Shown piece after piece: positions 1 to 4,686 of a DNA stretch of 5,032 nt. Both the position numbers and the translations under genes were made by a program. Numbering within the stretch: position 1 is the stretch's first letter; each line of letters opens with the position of its first letter. The notes under the pieces were generated by a model. The model did not search any database and was not told the DNA's origin. It saw only the letters and a list, made by a program, of their open reading frames with translations. This stretch comes from Candidatus Methanomethylophilaceae archaeon (lineage in GTDB: Archaea; Thermoplasmatota; Thermoplasmata; Methanomassiliicoccales; Methanomethylophilaceae), in the NCBI GenBank assembly GCA_017455785.1, contig JAFSYZ010000301.1, positions 1 to 5,032 of the forward strand. The letters are read 5' to 3'.

Positions 1-23
1 AGCTCACGGATTCCAGGAGGGAT

Positions 24-560
24 ATGGAGACCATGCGCAGACTCGTGGACGAGGTGGGACGTCCTGACGGACCCCGTACCCAGAGCGCAGCGGATAAGCT
101 GGATGCGGAGATCTCCAAATTGGAGGTGAAGAACGAATCGTGGAAGAAGGTCAACACGGCTCTCAGGAAGGGGAGATGGAGCTCTGCTTACAGGAACCTC
201 TCTCCGTCGGAGAAGAGACTGTACGCCAAGAGGGAGAACGTAGGTCCGCTGGATGTCGCCGAGGTTTCGTTACAGATCAAGGCCCTGAGGAAAAGGAGAT
301 CGGAGATCACATCAGGTAAGAGGGATGCCCGCAGGACGTTCCATGACGGCTATACGGTCACGTATGATAAGGAGGAAGGGCATATCCGCATAGCATTCGA
401 TTACAGGCCGAATGACAGAATATTGCATCTTATGCACAACAAGGGGTTCAGGTGGTCCCCGAAGCACTGCGCATGGCAGTGTAAGTACACCGATCTGAAC
501 ATCGACAGGGTGGAGACGGTCATACAGCAGATCGAGAGGATAGACGAAGGTGTGTTCTGA
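24..560 (+). CDS. Coiled-coil protein with phage/plasmid-type GFRWSP C-terminal module
   Basis: 178-residue soluble protein. Residues about 22-50 and 76-96 are charged, heptad-like helices, the first containing NTALRKGRW. The C-terminal part (about 108-178) reads as a beta-rich module: an IRIAFDY strand, then NDRILHLMHNKGFRWSP (W144) and a second tryptophan at 151. From memory of the families, the order coiled coil, N-x-x-LRKG, 'R+KxR' helix, then 'I.I.FD..P....R..L...GFRWSP...W' recurs in poorly characterised proteins of phages, conjugative elements and DUF3560-like proteins. Its biochemical role is unknown, and the match to a family is inference. The start is chosen after AGGAGG at 15-20, but the spacing to ATG 24 is only 3 nt. 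ATG 33 is an alternative with 12 nt. The frame is open to the window edge, so the protein may begin further upstream. It ends 1 bp from the convergent hepT gene. Confidence 0.8.
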   Translation: METMRRLVDEVGRPDGPRTQSAADKLDAEISKLEVKNESWKKVNTALRKGRWSSAYRNLSPSEKRLYAKRENVGPLDVAEVSLQIKALRKRRSEITSGKRDARRTFHDGYTVTYDKEEGHIRIAFDYRPNDRILHLMHNKGFRWSPKHCAWQCKYTDLNIDRVETVIQQIERIDEGVF

Positions 561-561
561 A

Positions 562-921
562 TCAGAGGGTCCTGAGTATTTCGTTACAACGTTTACGTAT
601 GAACGTAGCATCTTCCTTGACCGTATGCCACATCATATCGTTATCAAAATTTCTGGTACCATATGAATGAGAACCACGATTCTTGAAACCCACTATGAGT
701 TTCCACGGGACGTCAGAGTTCTTTTCTTTTATCTTATCAGATAATTTGGCTACACGTTCTCCTATGACAATCCATTGTGCAAGACAGGCATCCCTTGTCT
801 TTTGGTCCGTTCTGAAATCGTCCTCATCCATATCCCTGATGTAGTCCCTTATCGTATCACAGGCCTGAATTATTGTGACCAGGTTTTCCCGATCTGACAG
901 ATCGTCGTGATATTTACCCAT
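562..921 (-). CDS. hepT: HepT-like HEPN-domain toxin (DUF86 family) of an MntA-HepT toxin-antitoxin pair
   Basis: 119 residues, the usual length for HepT, all-helical in appearance. HepT proteins are HEPN ribonucleases that cut RNA; the partner MntA silences them by adding AMP to the tyrosine of the R-x4-H-x-Y motif. Recognition rests on residues 50-119: GERVAKLS (54-61), the PW at 72-73, the motif region GFKNRGSHSY (78-87), then D93 and W98 and a final helix, in the family order. Histidine 85 and tyrosine 87 are present, but the catalytic arginine position holds lysine 80 (codon AAG), so RNase activity may be reduced or lost. The start codon overlaps the end of mntA by 8 nt (ATGGGTAA) and follows GGTG with 7-nt spacing, implying co-expression. 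GC is about 43%, against about 52% in the operon to the right. Its gene end lies 1 bp from the convergent plus-strand gene. Confidence 0.87.
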   Translation of the reverse strand: MGKYHDDLSDRENLVTIIQACDTIRDYIRDMDEDDFRTDQKTRDACLAQWIVIGERVAKLSDKIKEKNSDVPWKLIVGFKNRGSHSYGTRNFDNDMMWHTVKEDATFIRKRCNEILRTL

Positions 922-1231
922 AGATATACACCATATCCTGTCTTATCCTTGAAAGGAATGATTCGTCACACCCTGCAGATACCAAATCAACACTCTTACC
1001 GAGAGCCTCTTCCAAATCCATGTTGAATTTTGTGAATATCAGGTAACTCTTGATTCTTCCAGGTTCTACTACCATGTCTATGTCGCTGTCCTTATCGGCT
1101 GTCCCGCGTCCGTATGAGCCGAAGAGGTAGATGCGTCCAGTACCGTATTCGTCTGCTATCGGGCCGACTATCTCAGCGATTTCTTCAGGGGTGTAGATCT
1201 TGTAGCGGCGCATCTTTCCAAACAGTTTCAT
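914..1231 (-). CDS. mntA: MntA-like minimal nucleotidyltransferase antitoxin
   Basis: 105-residue protein of the minimal nucleotidyltransferase (MNT) family. The signature is seen directly: LFGSYGRGTADKDSDID (residues 36-52) fits G-S-x10-D-x-D, with G38, S39 and the metal-binding pair D50 and D52. D82 in KSVDLV is the likely third acidic residue. Known MntA antitoxins transfer AMP from ATP to a tyrosine of HepT and block its RNase activity. The gene sits immediately upstream of hepT with an 8-nt overlap, the standard order. ATG 1231 is chosen because a TATA-like sequence lies about 30 bp upstream, giving a very short leader. ATG 1213 (MRRYKIYT) after a weak GGAAAG is possible and would place GS at residues 32-33, nearer the family norm. 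Upstream ATGs at 1270-1279 precede or overlap the TATA-like box and are disfavoured. All catalytic residues appear intact, unlike the toxin. Confidence 0.88.
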   Translation of the reverse strand: MKLFGKMRRYKIYTPEEIAEIVGPIADEYGTGRIYLFGSYGRGTADKDSDIDMVVEPGRIKSYLIFTKFNMDLEEALGKSVDLVSAGCDESFLSRIRQDMVYIYG

Positions 1232-1255
1232 AGTACCATAAAGAAGTATGTTTGC

Positions 1256-1270
1256 GTCTGTTATAATCAT
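1256..1270 (-). promoter_or_regulatory. Probable TATA box of the mntA-hepT operon
   Basis: On the minus strand the stretch reads ATGATTATAACAGAC, an AT-rich TATA-like element centred about 30 bp upstream of ATG 1231. It has no TGAGT or CCAACC block, so it differs from the four plus-strand promoters of this window. Between it and the divergent plus-strand promoter lie short TCATCATC and TGATGATT runs that form only a weak inverted match. Confidence 0.4.
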
Positions 1271-1307
1271 TATCATCATCGAATATGCCAGCAGTTGTTG
1301 TGATGAT

Positions 1308-1342
1308 TGAGTGTTTTCCAACCCATTTTTATATCCTATAAA
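1308..1342 (+). promoter_or_regulatory. Extended BRE/TATA promoter, copy 1 (four-gene operon 1355-3176)
   Basis: TGAGTGTTTTCCAACC (1308-1323), then a TATA element TTTTTATAT (1326-1334), then CCTATAAA. The TATA centre is about 25 bp before ATG 1355, where archaeal transcription normally begins, so the message should be leaderless. Bases 1314-1341 are identical to 4646-4673. The promoter lies within the longer reading frame that starts at TTG 1307, which rules that start out. Confidence 0.85.
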
Positions 1343-1354
1343 GTCGGAAATCCC

Positions 1355-1927
1355 ATGAAACCAGCTGAGTACAAGTATCTGGAAAAGACGAAGGACGGCT
1401 ACGATGTGGTCGCGCTCTATCAGGACTACATGGGATATCTGAACGCCATCATCAGGATGGGAAAGACCTACACCGTCGGTGTAGCATACAACCCGACGAA
1501 CGGAAGATGGGGATGGGGACATTACGACTTCGAATCGCAGAGCGATGCCCTGAGGTACATCAAGGAGGACAAGGGGAGGGTCTCTAGATTCAATCCCGAG
1601 AACGCCAAGCATGTCTATGCGGAGAGGAACGCGCAGTACTACTACAACAATGTGTCCGCGGATTACATGAAGTCACATTTCGCCACCGATCCAGATTTCG
1701 ATGCCTATCACAACTCACACTACTATATACAGGGCTACGACGCGGTGACAGGCAAACGCGATGTGAAGAATCCTACCAGGGAGGGTTACGAGCAGCATCT
1801 GAAGGATTACCGCAGACATAACCAGCCGTGGAGATCGGATGCGAAGAAACCGTCTTCGAAGAAGAAGGTCGCTAAGAAACCAGCTGTTAAGAAGAAATCC
1901 CCCGCCAAGAAGAAGGTGAAAAGATGA
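1355..1927 (+). CDS. Protein with lysine-rich histone-H1-like C-terminal tail
   Basis: 190 residues, function not recognised. The N-terminal domain (about 1-75) is aromatic-rich and has the conspicuous string YNPTNGRWGWGHYDF (45-59), followed by a short helix SDALRYIKE. The middle (about 80-160) is rich in Tyr, His and Asn. The last 28 residues (163-190) are almost only Lys, Ala, Pro, Ser and Val (14 Lys and 1 Arg), in AKKP/KKK repeats like the tails of histone H1 or bacterial H1-like proteins. A DNA- or RNA-binding tail is a reasonable inference. It has no signal peptide or membrane segment. The start is ATG 1355, set by the TATA box at 1326-1334, making it a leaderless first gene of an operon. 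Its stop overlaps the next start as ATGA. A nucleoid, virion or packaging protein are all possible roles; none is shown. Confidence 0.85.
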   Translation: MKPAEYKYLEKTKDGYDVVALYQDYMGYLNAIIRMGKTYTVGVAYNPTNGRWGWGHYDFESQSDALRYIKEDKGRVSRFNPENAKHVYAERNAQYYYNNVSADYMKSHFATDPDFDAYHNSHYYIQGYDAVTGKRDVKNPTREGYEQHLKDYRRHNQPWRSDAKKPSSKKKVAKKPAVKKKSPAKKKVKR

Positions 1928-2160
1928 GTGACGCCGAGGATAAGAGGAGATTATCCGAGCTCAAGGCGATGCACAAGATACTCGAAAGGATGTGGAAGGA
2001 TGCCAAGGAACTGGAGGCCCTGGATTCCCGTTACGATACTTACAACACGGGAGAGCTGAAGCAGTTCATCGACAACATGGCATACTGGCTCAGGGAGGAG
2101 ATCAAGATGAAGGAATCCCACATGGAGTATATCCAAGAGACCAAGAGGAGATGCTTATGA
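1924..2160 (+). CDS. Small helical charged protein, hypothetical
   Basis: 78 residues, not recognised. Nearly the whole chain looks alpha-helical and strongly charged: helix 1 about 4-35 (KRRLSELKAMHKILERMWKD), a short TYNTGEL break (39-45), then helix 2 about 46-76, compatible with a helical hairpin or coiled coil. One cysteine stands at residue 77. The start ATG overlaps the upstream stop (ATGA at 1924-1927) and follows GGTGA at 1915-1919 by 4 nt, which supports translational coupling. Its own stop overlaps the next start in the same ATGA way. A partner or accessory subunit for its operon neighbours is the simplest guess. Confidence 0.8.
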   Translation: MSDAEDKRRLSELKAMHKILERMWKDAKELEALDSRYDTYNTGELKQFIDNMAYWLREEIKMKESHMEYIQETKRRCL

Positions 2161-2711
2161 CGGAGTCAAGGAATTGGATGCTGATCTTCCAGATCAACGG
2201 ATATGAGATGTTCGATACTGGTACCAAATCCACGATGATGGAGCGCGGAAGGGCATTGGTCGAGGAAGGGTCCACGAACAGCGTAACGCTGACGAACGGT
2301 AAGATGAATGCCAAATGCTGGTGGCACGCTGGCCGTGTGGAATGGTCGGATTTCGTGCCTGTAGGGGAGTTCTACACATCGGCGGCCAAGAAGGGTAAGA
2401 AAGCGATCAGACCTAAGATGAGGTCCAATGCCAAGAAACCCATCCCCTATCTGAAGGATTCCGCCGATACCGCCATCCGTAGGGAGATCTCCAAGCTGAA
2501 TAATGAGGTGTACTCCACCATAGACGTCTACAAGAGGGGCGATAAGTTCGATGCCCTGATCATACTCAACTACGGTACCGACACCATCCCGTGGAAGATG
2601 GATCAGTATGATAATATATTCTCCAGGTATTGTAAAGAATGGGACATCAAGAACGGCGAGGCCGTGATGCTCTATGACGTCTATCCGAAGTACCTCGAGA
2701 GAGAGGATTGA
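2157..2711 (+). CDS. Hypothetical protein of the four-gene operon
   Basis: 184 residues, not recognised. The N-terminal part (about 5-75) looks beta-rich, with NWMLIFQINGYEMFD, then a helix STMMERGRALVEEG, then strands including KCWWHAGRVEWSDF (53-66). A basic linker follows (76-96, AAKKGKKAIRPKMRSNAKKP), reminiscent of the lysine-rich tail of the first operon gene. The C-terminal part (about 97-184) is a second mixed domain with FDALIILNYG and a final AVMLYDVYPKYL. No catalytic motif or membrane segment is visible. ATG 2157 is chosen over ATG 2151 because GAGGAG (2145-2150) lies 6 nt before 2157 and directly abuts 2151. The ATGA overlap with the previous gene argues for the same start. The basic linker hints at nucleic-acid contact (inference). 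Confidence 0.82.
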   Translation: MTESRNWMLIFQINGYEMFDTGTKSTMMERGRALVEEGSTNSVTLTNGKMNAKCWWHAGRVEWSDFVPVGEFYTSAAKKGKKAIRPKMRSNAKKPIPYLKDSADTAIRREISKLNNEVYSTIDVYKRGDKFDALIILNYGTDTIPWKMDQYDNIFSRYCKEWDIKNGEAVMLYDVYPKYLERED

Positions 2712-2719
2712 CTCCAACC

Positions 2720-2724
2720 GGTGA
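2720..2724 (+). promoter_or_regulatory. Shine-Dalgarno GGTGA that fixes the start of the zinc-finger gene
   Basis: GGTGA ends 5 nt before ATG 2730, a normal spacing. It overlaps an in-frame GTG at 2721, so the GTG is part of the ribosome-binding site and not the start codon. Confidence 0.7.
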
Positions 2725-2729
2725 CTATC

Positions 2730-3176
2730 ATGGGAATAAGAACAGTAAACGAGATGAGGGCCGTATGCGACAGCTGTGGCCGTGAAGCAATCCCTCGCGG
2801 TAAGACGAGGAAGGAACTGGTAGATGCCATTACGAACAGGCATGTCGGATGGACGATGGACGGCAATAGATTGTTCTGTCCGATATGCAGTAGATCATTG
2901 AGTCACAATCTGCCGATGGATATTCCATTCCAGGTCAGGACACTGACGGATGTGAAACGCGGCATGAAGGAGTATCCTGACGCGATGATTACCGAGATGT
3001 GCCCCAACTGCGGTCTCAATCTCAGGATCAAGACTTATGGCGTATCCACGTGTCATAAGTGCGGCTGCATTGTGTTCCCCTGTTCGACCTGTACTGATTG
3101 GGACCACTGCGATGATGACTGTCCGTATGACAAGTATCTGGCCGAGAGAGACAAAAAAATCCTGAGAAAAGGATGA
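2730..3176 (+). CDS. Cysteine-rich protein with multiple zinc-ribbon/knuckle pairs
   Basis: 148 residues with twelve or more cysteines arranged for metal binding. The first unit is CDSCG (C13, C16) paired with CPIC (C50, C53) across a basic helix KTRKELVDAI and a GW, the layout of small phage zinc-ribbon proteins. After a linker (60-88) come CPNCG (C91, C94) with CHKCGC (C108, C111, C113), then CSTC (C118, C121) with C127 and C131. This probably makes three zinc sites. Such proteins usually bind nucleic acid or act as protein-protein adaptors; the specific role is unknown. The start is ATG 2730, set by GGTGA at 2720-2724. It is the last gene of the operon, 18 bp after the previous stop, and is followed within 2 bp by a hairpin and T-rich stretch. 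Rubredoxin-like or redox use of the cysteines cannot be excluded. Confidence 0.85.
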   Translation: MGIRTVNEMRAVCDSCGREAIPRGKTRKELVDAITNRHVGWTMDGNRLFCPICSRSLSHNLPMDIPFQVRTLTDVKRGMKEYPDAMITEMCPNCGLNLRIKTYGVSTCHKCGCIVFPCSTCTDWDHCDDDCPYDKYLAERDKKILRKG

Positions 3177-3177
3177 T

Positions 3178-3210
3178 GGGAGGTCGCACTCCCTCTCCAT
3201 TTTATATTTT
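3178..3210 (+). terminator. Hairpin plus T-rich tract ending the four-gene operon
   Basis: GGGAG (3178-3182) pairs with CTCCC (3189-3193) around a six-base loop, directly after the TGA at 3174-3176. A T-rich stretch (3200-3210, TTTTATATTTT) follows, with another T5 at 3230-3234. The T-rich stretch also resembles a TATA box, so it could double as a promoter. Confidence 0.55.
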
Positions 3211-3256
3211 GAATAGTCCTTCATTACCCTTTTTCCTCCCCGCAATTTCTACTAAC

Positions 3257-3317
3257 TAACTAACCGAACGACCATCTAAATAATCATCTGGCTCTATTGA
3301 AAAGGTGCGGTTAGTTA
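3257..3317. repeat. Perfect 10-bp inverted repeat in the 253-bp intergenic gap
   Basis: TAACTAACCG (3257-3266) and its exact complement CGGTTAGTTA (3308-3317) are separated by 41 bases. ACC/GGT just inside (3271-3273 and 3304-3306) could extend the pairing. The left arm sits within a tandem run of three CTAA units (3252-3263). No credible gene, tRNA or CRISPR repeat is seen in 3177-3429. Possible roles are a structured RNA, a regulator-binding pair of sites or a replication/attachment site. Confidence 0.55.
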
Positions 3318-3383
3318 AGTAATTCATAACCTATCGTTTTGCGTATTGGATTCTTGACCATTGTGTAACTGTGTATTTTTCCT

Positions 3384-3411
3384 TTAGTTTTTTACAACCT
3401 TATTTTATATC
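3384..3411 (+). promoter_or_regulatory. Extended BRE/TATA promoter, copy 2 (membrane-protein gene)
   Basis: TTAGTTTTTTACAACC (3384-3399) matches 13 of 16 bases of the copy at 1308, with no gap. The TATA element TATTTTATAT (3401-3410) follows. ATG 3430 lies 46 bp from the start of the element, so the transcript should be leaderless. It is the most diverged of the four copies. Confidence 0.75.
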
Positions 3412-3429
3412 AAATTCAGTCGAAAAAGC

Positions 3430-3780
3430 ATGTCGGAATATGCTGTTCTACAGGCATTGGCCGAATCCTCGCCAAGCGTGGATCCTACAGCGGCGCTGAC
3501 AGCATTAGGGGTGATCGGACTCTTGGTCCTCATCCCGCTGATCTTGACGCTGTACTTCCTTGTGAAAGGGGATATGCAAAGAGCTGTGATCGCCGGAATG
3601 ACCACGCTGACGATGGTCAGTCTCACCCTGGGGCTGATCGTACTGGTCCTTGTCCTGATTATATCGCTTCTGACCAGGAACATGTCCACGATCAAGAATG
3701 TCGGTGTCGGATTCGCCATCGGTCTCGTCATATATGCGATTCTCGCCGCCATAGCCGGAGTGACAATCGCTTTCTTCTGA
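3430..3780 (+). CDS. Small integral membrane protein with three predicted transmembrane helices
   Basis: 116 residues, strongly hydrophobic. Visible segments are about 20-45 (ALGVIGLLVLIPLILTLYFL), 53-82 (LGLIVLVLVLIISLL at its core) and 90-115 (GFAIGLVIYAILAAIAGV). The first loop, VKGDMQRA, and the second, TRNMSTIKN, are short and positively charged. The N-terminal 19 residues are polar and acidic, with no signal-peptide cleavage pattern. The gene is a single unit with its own promoter (3384-3411) and a hairpin terminator that begins in its stop codon. Function is not recognised. In a mobile element, a holin-like protein, a virion membrane protein or an envelope protein are possible, but size and hydrophobicity alone cannot decide. 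Start ATG 3430 fits the TATA position and is the first ATG of the frame. Confidence 0.88.
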   Translation: MSEYAVLQALAESSPSVDPTAALTALGVIGLLVLIPLILTLYFLVKGDMQRAVIAGMTTLTMVSLTLGLIVLVLVLIISLLTRNMSTIKNVGVGFAIGLVIYAILAAIAGVTIAFF

Positions 3781-3804
3781 AGGGGATTCTCCCCTTCCTT
3801 TTTT
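3780..3804 (+). terminator. Hairpin and T6 terminator after the membrane-protein gene
   Basis: AAGGGGA (3780-3786, its first A being the last base of the stop codon) pairs perfectly with TCCCCTT (3790-3796) around a TTC loop. CC and six T follow (3799-3804). This is a textbook intrinsic-type hairpin. It ends 2 bp before the next promoter element. Confidence 0.8.
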
Positions 3805-3806
3805 AA

Positions 3807-3836
3807 TGAGTTTTTTCCAACCGCTTTTTAAACCCT
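3807..3836 (+). promoter_or_regulatory. Extended BRE/TATA promoter, copy 3 (two-gene operon 3862-4642)
   Basis: TGAGTTTTTTCCAACC (3807-3822) differs at one base from each of the copies at 1308 and 4640. The TATA region is CTTTTTAAA (3824-3832), a weaker TATA than in the other copies. The position 47 bp downstream, where the other genes have ATG, holds GTG (3854). Confidence 0.75.
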
Positions 3837-3861
3837 TCGGGATGAATCGAATCGTGATAAC

Positions 3862-4413
3862 TTGAGGTCATTACCTGATTTTATTTTCACCAAACATCTT
3901 GTGGACGGTAAGACGATCATCGTGAAGTACGGTGAGGAAGGATATTTCATTCCCTCCGAAGAACTCAGGAACAGGGACCCTAAAGAGCTCAACAAAGAGT
4001 ACGGCATACATGTCGATGAGGAGATCGAAAGAATGATGCGCCTGGGTTCGATGTACGGATGGGATATCCCTGGCATCAAGAAGTGGAAGAACGCCAATTC
4101 GATGAACAAGAAACCAATAGGTCCCAGGGTGACCATCAGCACAGGTTCCACCTTCGATGAGGACAAACTTGAGAGGGTTCCATGTTTTTACGTCGATGTC
4201 AACGGTGTTTATTCGGTCCAACTCGACAAGGATTTGAAATTCCTCGGTGCCGACGATGTTCATACAGGAGAATGGATCTACTACGCAATGTCCGAGAAGA
4301 ACGAATTCATCAACGATCACAGGCAGATCTACGATGCTGCGCGTACCGAACTGAAAAGATACCTCTCCAAATCATCCAGAACGAAGAAACCCAGGACAAT
4401 CAGAAGGAAGTGA
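3862..4413 (+). CDS. Hypothetical protein with basic C-terminal tail (TTG start)
   Basis: 183 residues, not recognised. The N-terminal region (about 5-35) looks like a small beta-rich domain, with IFTKHLVDGKTIIVKYGEEGYFI. A charged helix follows (38-62), then MYGWDIPGIKKW (64-75) and a second domain with VPCFYVDVNGVYSVQLDKDLKFLG (106-129). The last 14 residues (KSSRTKKPRTIRRK) form a basic tail, the third such basic segment in the window. No membrane segment or catalytic motif is seen. TTG 3862 is the only conventional start before residue 58; GTGAT (3854-3858) could serve as a Shine-Dalgarno 3 nt upstream. However, promoter spacing points to 3854 as the first transcribed base, where a GTG stands one base out of frame. 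The real N-terminus is therefore uncertain. The next gene starts 4 bp after its stop. Confidence 0.8.
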   Translation: MRSLPDFIFTKHLVDGKTIIVKYGEEGYFIPSEELRNRDPKELNKEYGIHVDEEIERMMRLGSMYGWDIPGIKKWKNANSMNKKPIGPRVTISTGSTFDEDKLERVPCFYVDVNGVYSVQLDKDLKFLGADDVHTGEWIYYAMSEKNEFINDHRQIYDAARTELKRYLSKSSRTKKPRTIRRK

Positions 4414-4417
4414 TTCC

Positions 4418-4642
4418 ATGATGGAGGTCGACAACATCATCAGCATCTTCGAGGAGAATGGGTTCCAGTATATCGGTGAGGGTGAGAGCACCGTACGTCT
4501 GGCAAAAAAAAACATATCTCCACAGGAGATAGTTTCGATAGTCGTGGATACTGACATAACACCTCAGTTGGAGGGATTGGAGAACATCCCAGGGATGTTG
4601 GCAATCATAGACGAGATCAGGGCTGCGGAATCTCTCTGCTGA
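4418..4642 (+). CDS. Small acidic hypothetical protein
   Basis: 74 residues, acidic, not recognised. The pattern is helix (4-14, DNIISIFEENG), strand (16-29, with FQYIGEGESTVRLA), a helix IVSIVVD and a final helix (58-71, PGMLAIIDEIRAAE), suggesting a compact alpha/beta fold. It is the second gene of an operon, 4 bp after the preceding stop. GGAAGTGAT (4406-4414) matches eight of nine bases of an ideal Shine-Dalgarno. Two consecutive ATGs (4418 and 4421) are both possible starts; 4421 has the better spacing. The codons for AKKN contain nine consecutive A bases (4504-4512), a potential slippage site. The TGA stop (4640-4642) forms the first bases of the next promoter element. Confidence 0.78.
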   Translation: MMEVDNIISIFEENGFQYIGEGESTVRLAKKNISPQEIVSIVVDTDITPQLEGLENIPGMLAIIDEIRAAESLC

Positions 4643-4674
4643 GTATTTTCCAACCCATTTTTATATCCTATAAG
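4640..4674 (+). promoter_or_regulatory. Extended BRE/TATA promoter, copy 4 (gene at 4687)
   Basis: TGAGTATTTTCCAACC (4640-4655), the TATA element TTTTTATAT (4658-4666), then CCTATAA. It shares 28 consecutive identical bases with copy 1 and has the same 47-bp distance to ATG 4687. The initial TGA is also the stop codon of the upstream gene, so terminator and promoter space is reduced to nothing. Confidence 0.85.
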
Positions 4675-4686
4675 GTGGGAAAAAAC

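Noticed and set aside
1307..1354. Upstream extension of the lysine-tail gene from TTG 1307
   Set aside because: The extension runs through the BRE/TATA promoter, and ATG 1355 is at the expected leaderless start.
1232..1612. Upstream extension of mntA on the minus strand
   Set aside because: It crosses the divergent promoter and lies antisense to the well-supported plus-strand gene. The encoded residues do not belong to the MNT family, which is complete from 1231.
1992..2156. Longer frame upstream of the gene at 2157
   Set aside because: It overlaps the 78-residue gene almost entirely. GAGGAG with 6-nt spacing and the ATGA overlap mark 2157 as the start.
2711..2719. TCCAACC before the zinc-finger gene as another promoter copy
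   Set aside because: No T-rich TATA element follows and the gene begins 13 bp later inside an operon, so this is chance similarity.
2166..2843. 225-residue minus-strand open frame
   Set aside because: It is antisense to two plus-strand genes that have ribosome-binding sites and operon overlaps, it shows no motif, and it spans their junction. It is a shadow frame.
2895..3245. 116-residue minus-strand frame
   Set aside because: It is antisense to the cysteine-rich gene, whose regular CxxC spacing shows the plus frame is the real one.
3405..3752. 115-residue minus-strand frame
   Set aside because: It is antisense to the three-helix membrane protein gene, which has its own promoter and terminator.
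3842..3865. ATG 3842 as start of the two-gene operon
   Set aside because: It stops after seven codons and lies only about 10 bp after the TATA box, upstream of the expected transcript start.
3871..4320. 149-residue minus-strand frame
   Set aside because: It is antisense to the hypothetical gene at 3862-4413, with no start signal or recognisable domain.
4182..4421. 79-residue plus-strand frame rich in Arg and Cys
   Set aside because: It is an out-of-frame shadow inside 3862-4413 and the next gene start. The residues look like frame-shifted coding sequence rather than a zinc finger.
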